A program made the position numbers and the translations under genes. Positions 62,150 to 64,000 of a DNA stretch of 64,000 nucleotides are shown here, piece by piece. The first letter of the stretch is position 1, and each line of letters opens with the position of its first letter. The stretch comes from Micromonosporaceae bacterium (GTDB lineage Bacteria; Actinomycetota; Actinomycetes; Mycobacteriales; Micromonosporaceae), in contig WHTQ01000002.1 of the NCBI GenBank assembly GCA_009377645.1, forward strand, positions 60,454-124,453. Reading direction: 5' to 3'. The notes below the pieces were generated by a model. It did no database searches and had not been told where the DNA came from. It saw nothing but the letters and a program-made list of their open reading frames with translations.

Positions 62150-63706
62150 ATGCCCGACTACGGCCACGACCTGTTGTTCGGCTGCTTCCTGCCGCCACTG
62201 GCCGAGCGCTCTGCCGAGGTGGTACGGCTGGCGCAACGCGCCGAGCGGGTCGGGCTGGACCTGGTCAGCATCCAGGACCACCCGTACCAGCCGGCGTTCC
62301 TGGACACCTGGACCCTGCTGTCGGTGATCGCGGCCCGGACCGAGCGGGTCCGGGTGCTCCCGAACGTCGCCAACCTGCCGCTGCGCCCGCCGGCCGTGCT
62401 CGCCCGGGCAGCAGCCAGCCTGGACCTGCTCAGCGGCGGGCGGGCGGAGCTGGGACTCGGGGCGGGCGGGTTCTGGGCGCCGATCGCCGGGATGGGCGGC
62501 CCGCGCCGGCAGCCGGCCGAGGCGGTCGCCGCGCTGGCCGAGGCGATCCACGTGATCCGATCACTGTGGACGCCCGGACGCGGGGTCCGGTTCGACGGCA
62601 CCCACTACCGGCTGGCCGGCGCCAAGCCGGGCCCGCAGCCGGCTCATCCGATCGGTATCTGGCTGGGCGCCTACCGGCGGCGGATGCTGCAGCTGACCGG
62701 GCGGGCCGCCGACGGCTGGCTGCCGAGCGCGCCGTACGCGCCGCCCGAGGAGCTGGCGATGATGAACCGGACCATCGACGAGGCGGCCACCGGGGCCGGC
62801 CGGGATCCGGCGGCCGTCCGCCGGCTGTACAACCTGGCCGGGTCGTTCGGCACCGGCCGCGGCTTCCTGGACGGCCCGCCCGCCGCCTGGGCCGAGCAGC
62901 TGGCCGAGCTGGCGCTGACCGAGGGGATCAGCGGGTTCATCCAGATGGTTGACCTGGACGCCGGGTCGGAGCTGGACCGGTTCGCGGCCGAGGTCGCACC
63001 GGCGGTGCGCGAGCTGGTGGCCGCCGAGCGGGGTGGCACCGGGGAGCCTGGCAGGGGTTCCGGGCCGGAGCCGGGGTCCCCTCCTCAGCCCCGTCCCCCG
63101 GAACGGAACACGCTGGGGGTGGCACCGACCCCGCCACCGGCGCAGCGGCACAGCGCCGACCGGCCGTGGGACGAGTCGACTCGGCCGGAGCCGCCGGCGC
63201 CCGGACCGGACACCGGATACTCCGACCAGGGCCGGGCGGCCGGCCAGCACCTGGTCGACATCCACGACAATCTCCGGCAGGAGCTCGAGCAGCTCCGGGA
63301 CCTGGTGCGGCAGGTCGGCGACGGGGAGCGGGACGCCGGGGCGGCCCGGTCCGCGCTGCACACGATGACGGTCCGGCAGAACCGGTGGACGCTCGGCGCG
63401 TACTGCGAGGGCTACTGCCGGATCGTCACCGCCCACCACACGCTGGAGGACGCGCAGATGTTCCCGCAGCTGCGGCAGGCAGACCACCGGCTCGGCCCGG
63501 TGGTGGACCGGCTGGCCGAGGAGCACGAGGTGATCGCCGGGGTGGTGGAGCAGGTCGACGCCGCACTGGTGGCGATGGTCGGCGGCACCGGCCGGGTGGC
63601 GCAGCTGCGGGCGGCGGTGGATCTGCTCGCCGACACGCTGCTGTCCCACCTGTCGTACGAGGAGCGGGTCCTGGTCAAGCCGCTGGCGCGCCTGTCAGCG
63701 GGTTGA
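62150..63706 (+). CDS. Luciferase-like monooxygenase fused to a hemerythrin domain
   Basis: A 518-residue two-domain protein. Residues 1-295 form an LLM TIM barrel ([60 protein letters not shown]), probably using F420 or FMN. A Pro/Gly-rich linker (about 295-360) leads to a hemerythrin-like helical bundle with [36 protein letters not shown] and [10 protein letters not shown], which carry the diiron His/Glu set. The cofactor pair suggests an oxygen- or redox-linked activity; no substrate can be named. ATG 62150 follows GGATAATCCGGGG. Confidence 0.88.
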   Translation: MPDYGHDLLFGCFLPPLAERSAEVVRLAQRAERVGLDLVSIQDHPYQPAFLDTWTLLSVIAARTERVRVLPNVANLPLRPPAVLARAAASLDLLSGGRAELGLGAGGFWAPIAGMGGPRRQPAEAVAALAEAIHVIRSLWTPGRGVRFDGTHYRLAGAKPGPQPAHPIGIWLGAYRRRMLQLTGRAADGWLPSAPYAPPEELAMMNRTIDEAATGAGRDPAAVRRLYNLAGSFGTGRGFLDGPPAAWAEQLAELALTEGISGFIQMVDLDAGSELDRFAAEVAPAVRELVAAERGGTGEPGRGSGPEPGSPPQPRPPERNTLGVAPTPPPAQRHSADRPWDESTRPEPPAPGPDTGYSDQGRAAGQHLVDIHDNLRQELEQLRDLVRQVGDGERDAGAARSALHTMTVRQNRWTLGAYCEGYCRIVTAHHTLEDAQMFPQLRQADHRLGPVVDRLAEEHEVIAGVVEQVDAALVAMVGGTGRVAQLRAAVDLLADTLLSHLSYEERVLVKPLARLSAG

Positions 63707-64000
63707 CCCACCACCCCGGTACGGGTCGACCATCGGCTTGCGGACCGCGTCCATCGCGGCCAGGTGGGTCTCCCGCGCCACCCCGTCGATCAGGTACACC
63801 CGGGTCGCGGCGTTGCCACGCGCCCGCACCAGCCCGGCCCGGACCAGCGCCTGGACGTCCCGGATCGCCTGGTCCCGGGTGAGGTCCTCGTCGGCCTGGT
63901 AGGTGGTCCGGCGCAGCTCGCCGACCGCGGCGGCGTAGAGCGCGCTGACCACCCGCTCCGGCAGCCCCCGCTGCACCGCCAGCTCCTCCATCTCCCGCCA
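63695..64000 (-). CDS. C-terminal part of an unknown protein with winged-helix-like end (gene runs off the window)
   Basis: 102 codons remain open to the window edge: WREMEELAVQRGLPERVVSA, then DEDLTRDQAIRDVQALVRAG and LVRARGNAATRVYLIDGVAR. The last block looks like a winged helix, as at the C-terminus of Fic-family proteins, but no Fic motif is in view. ATG 63991 is present but the frame continues upstream, so the real start is probably outside. It overlaps the LLM gene tail to tail by 12 nt. Confidence 0.5.
   Translation of the reverse strand, partial: WREMEELAVQRGLPERVVSALYAAAVGELRRTTYQADEDLTRDQAIRDVQALVRAGLVRARGNAATRVYLIDGVARETHLAAMDAVRKPMVDPYRGGGSTR

Overview
The window reads as a chromosomal core segment of a very GC-rich actinobacterium. 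The best fit is a mycothiol-using filamentous relative of Micromonosporaceae. This is inferred from the gene set and order, the abundance of GTG starts, the 4-nt ATGA/GTGA gene overlaps, a DinB/DUF664 protein, an NgcEFG-type sugar transporter, CIRCE/HrcA, and short -10-to-start spacings typical of leaderless actinobacterial transcripts. No species can be named from sequence alone. No rRNA, tRNA, CRISPR array, prophage or complete insertion sequence was seen.

Layout. 1-2.3 kb: start of glycyl-tRNA synthetase and small membrane or ABM proteins. 2.3-5.7 kb: a zinc-uptake operon (znuA-znuC-znuB-arsR type-zur) behind a Zur-box-like palindrome. 5.7-9.4 kb: DinB protein, long acyl-CoA dehydrogenase, a small remnant ORF and an alpha/beta hydrolase. 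9.5-11.1 kb: uppS-recO. 11.1-14.0 kb: two tandem copies of an ECF-sigma/membrane-protein pair, then a 343-bp gap full of inverted repeats. 14.3-19.3 kb: eda and the conserved phoH-ybeY-corC-(cdd-like)-era block. 19.4-24.5 kb: a HIT protein and an RpiR regulator with an NgcE/F/G sugar ABC transporter. 24.6-29.5 kb: rsmE, dnaJ, hrcA with CIRCE, and hemW. 29.6-32.4 kb: enoyl-CoA hydratase, a secreted lysozyme-like protein and a four-repeat chaplin-like secreted protein. 32.6-43.1 kb: lepA, rpsT, holA, comEC, comEA, degV, a phosphatase, rsfS and nadD. 43.1-48.5 kb: pepN, radC, and trpS behind a Trp-type transcription attenuator. 48.2-57.6 kb: obgE-rpmA-rplU, two lipoproteins, RNase E/G and the TIGR03936/TIGR03960 pair. 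57.7-64 kb: a UbiA prenyltransferase, ileS with a T-box leader, a luciferase-like/hemerythrin fusion, and a gene running off the end.

Most genes are housekeeping: translation, ribosome assembly, replication, competence-type DNA uptake, NAD and isoprenoid synthesis, and protein quality control. The unusual content is in regulation and repeats. It comprises a four-segment attenuator with leader peptide MRTAPDRLGRWAP before trpS, paired CTG-initiated sigma genes sharing a 197-bp tract at about 98% identity, alternative hairpins upstream of one of them, a CIRCE with a duplicated half-site, and dispersed short palindromes. Two of these palindromes sit where trpS and comEC would normally stop; both reading frames now run on over their neighbours.
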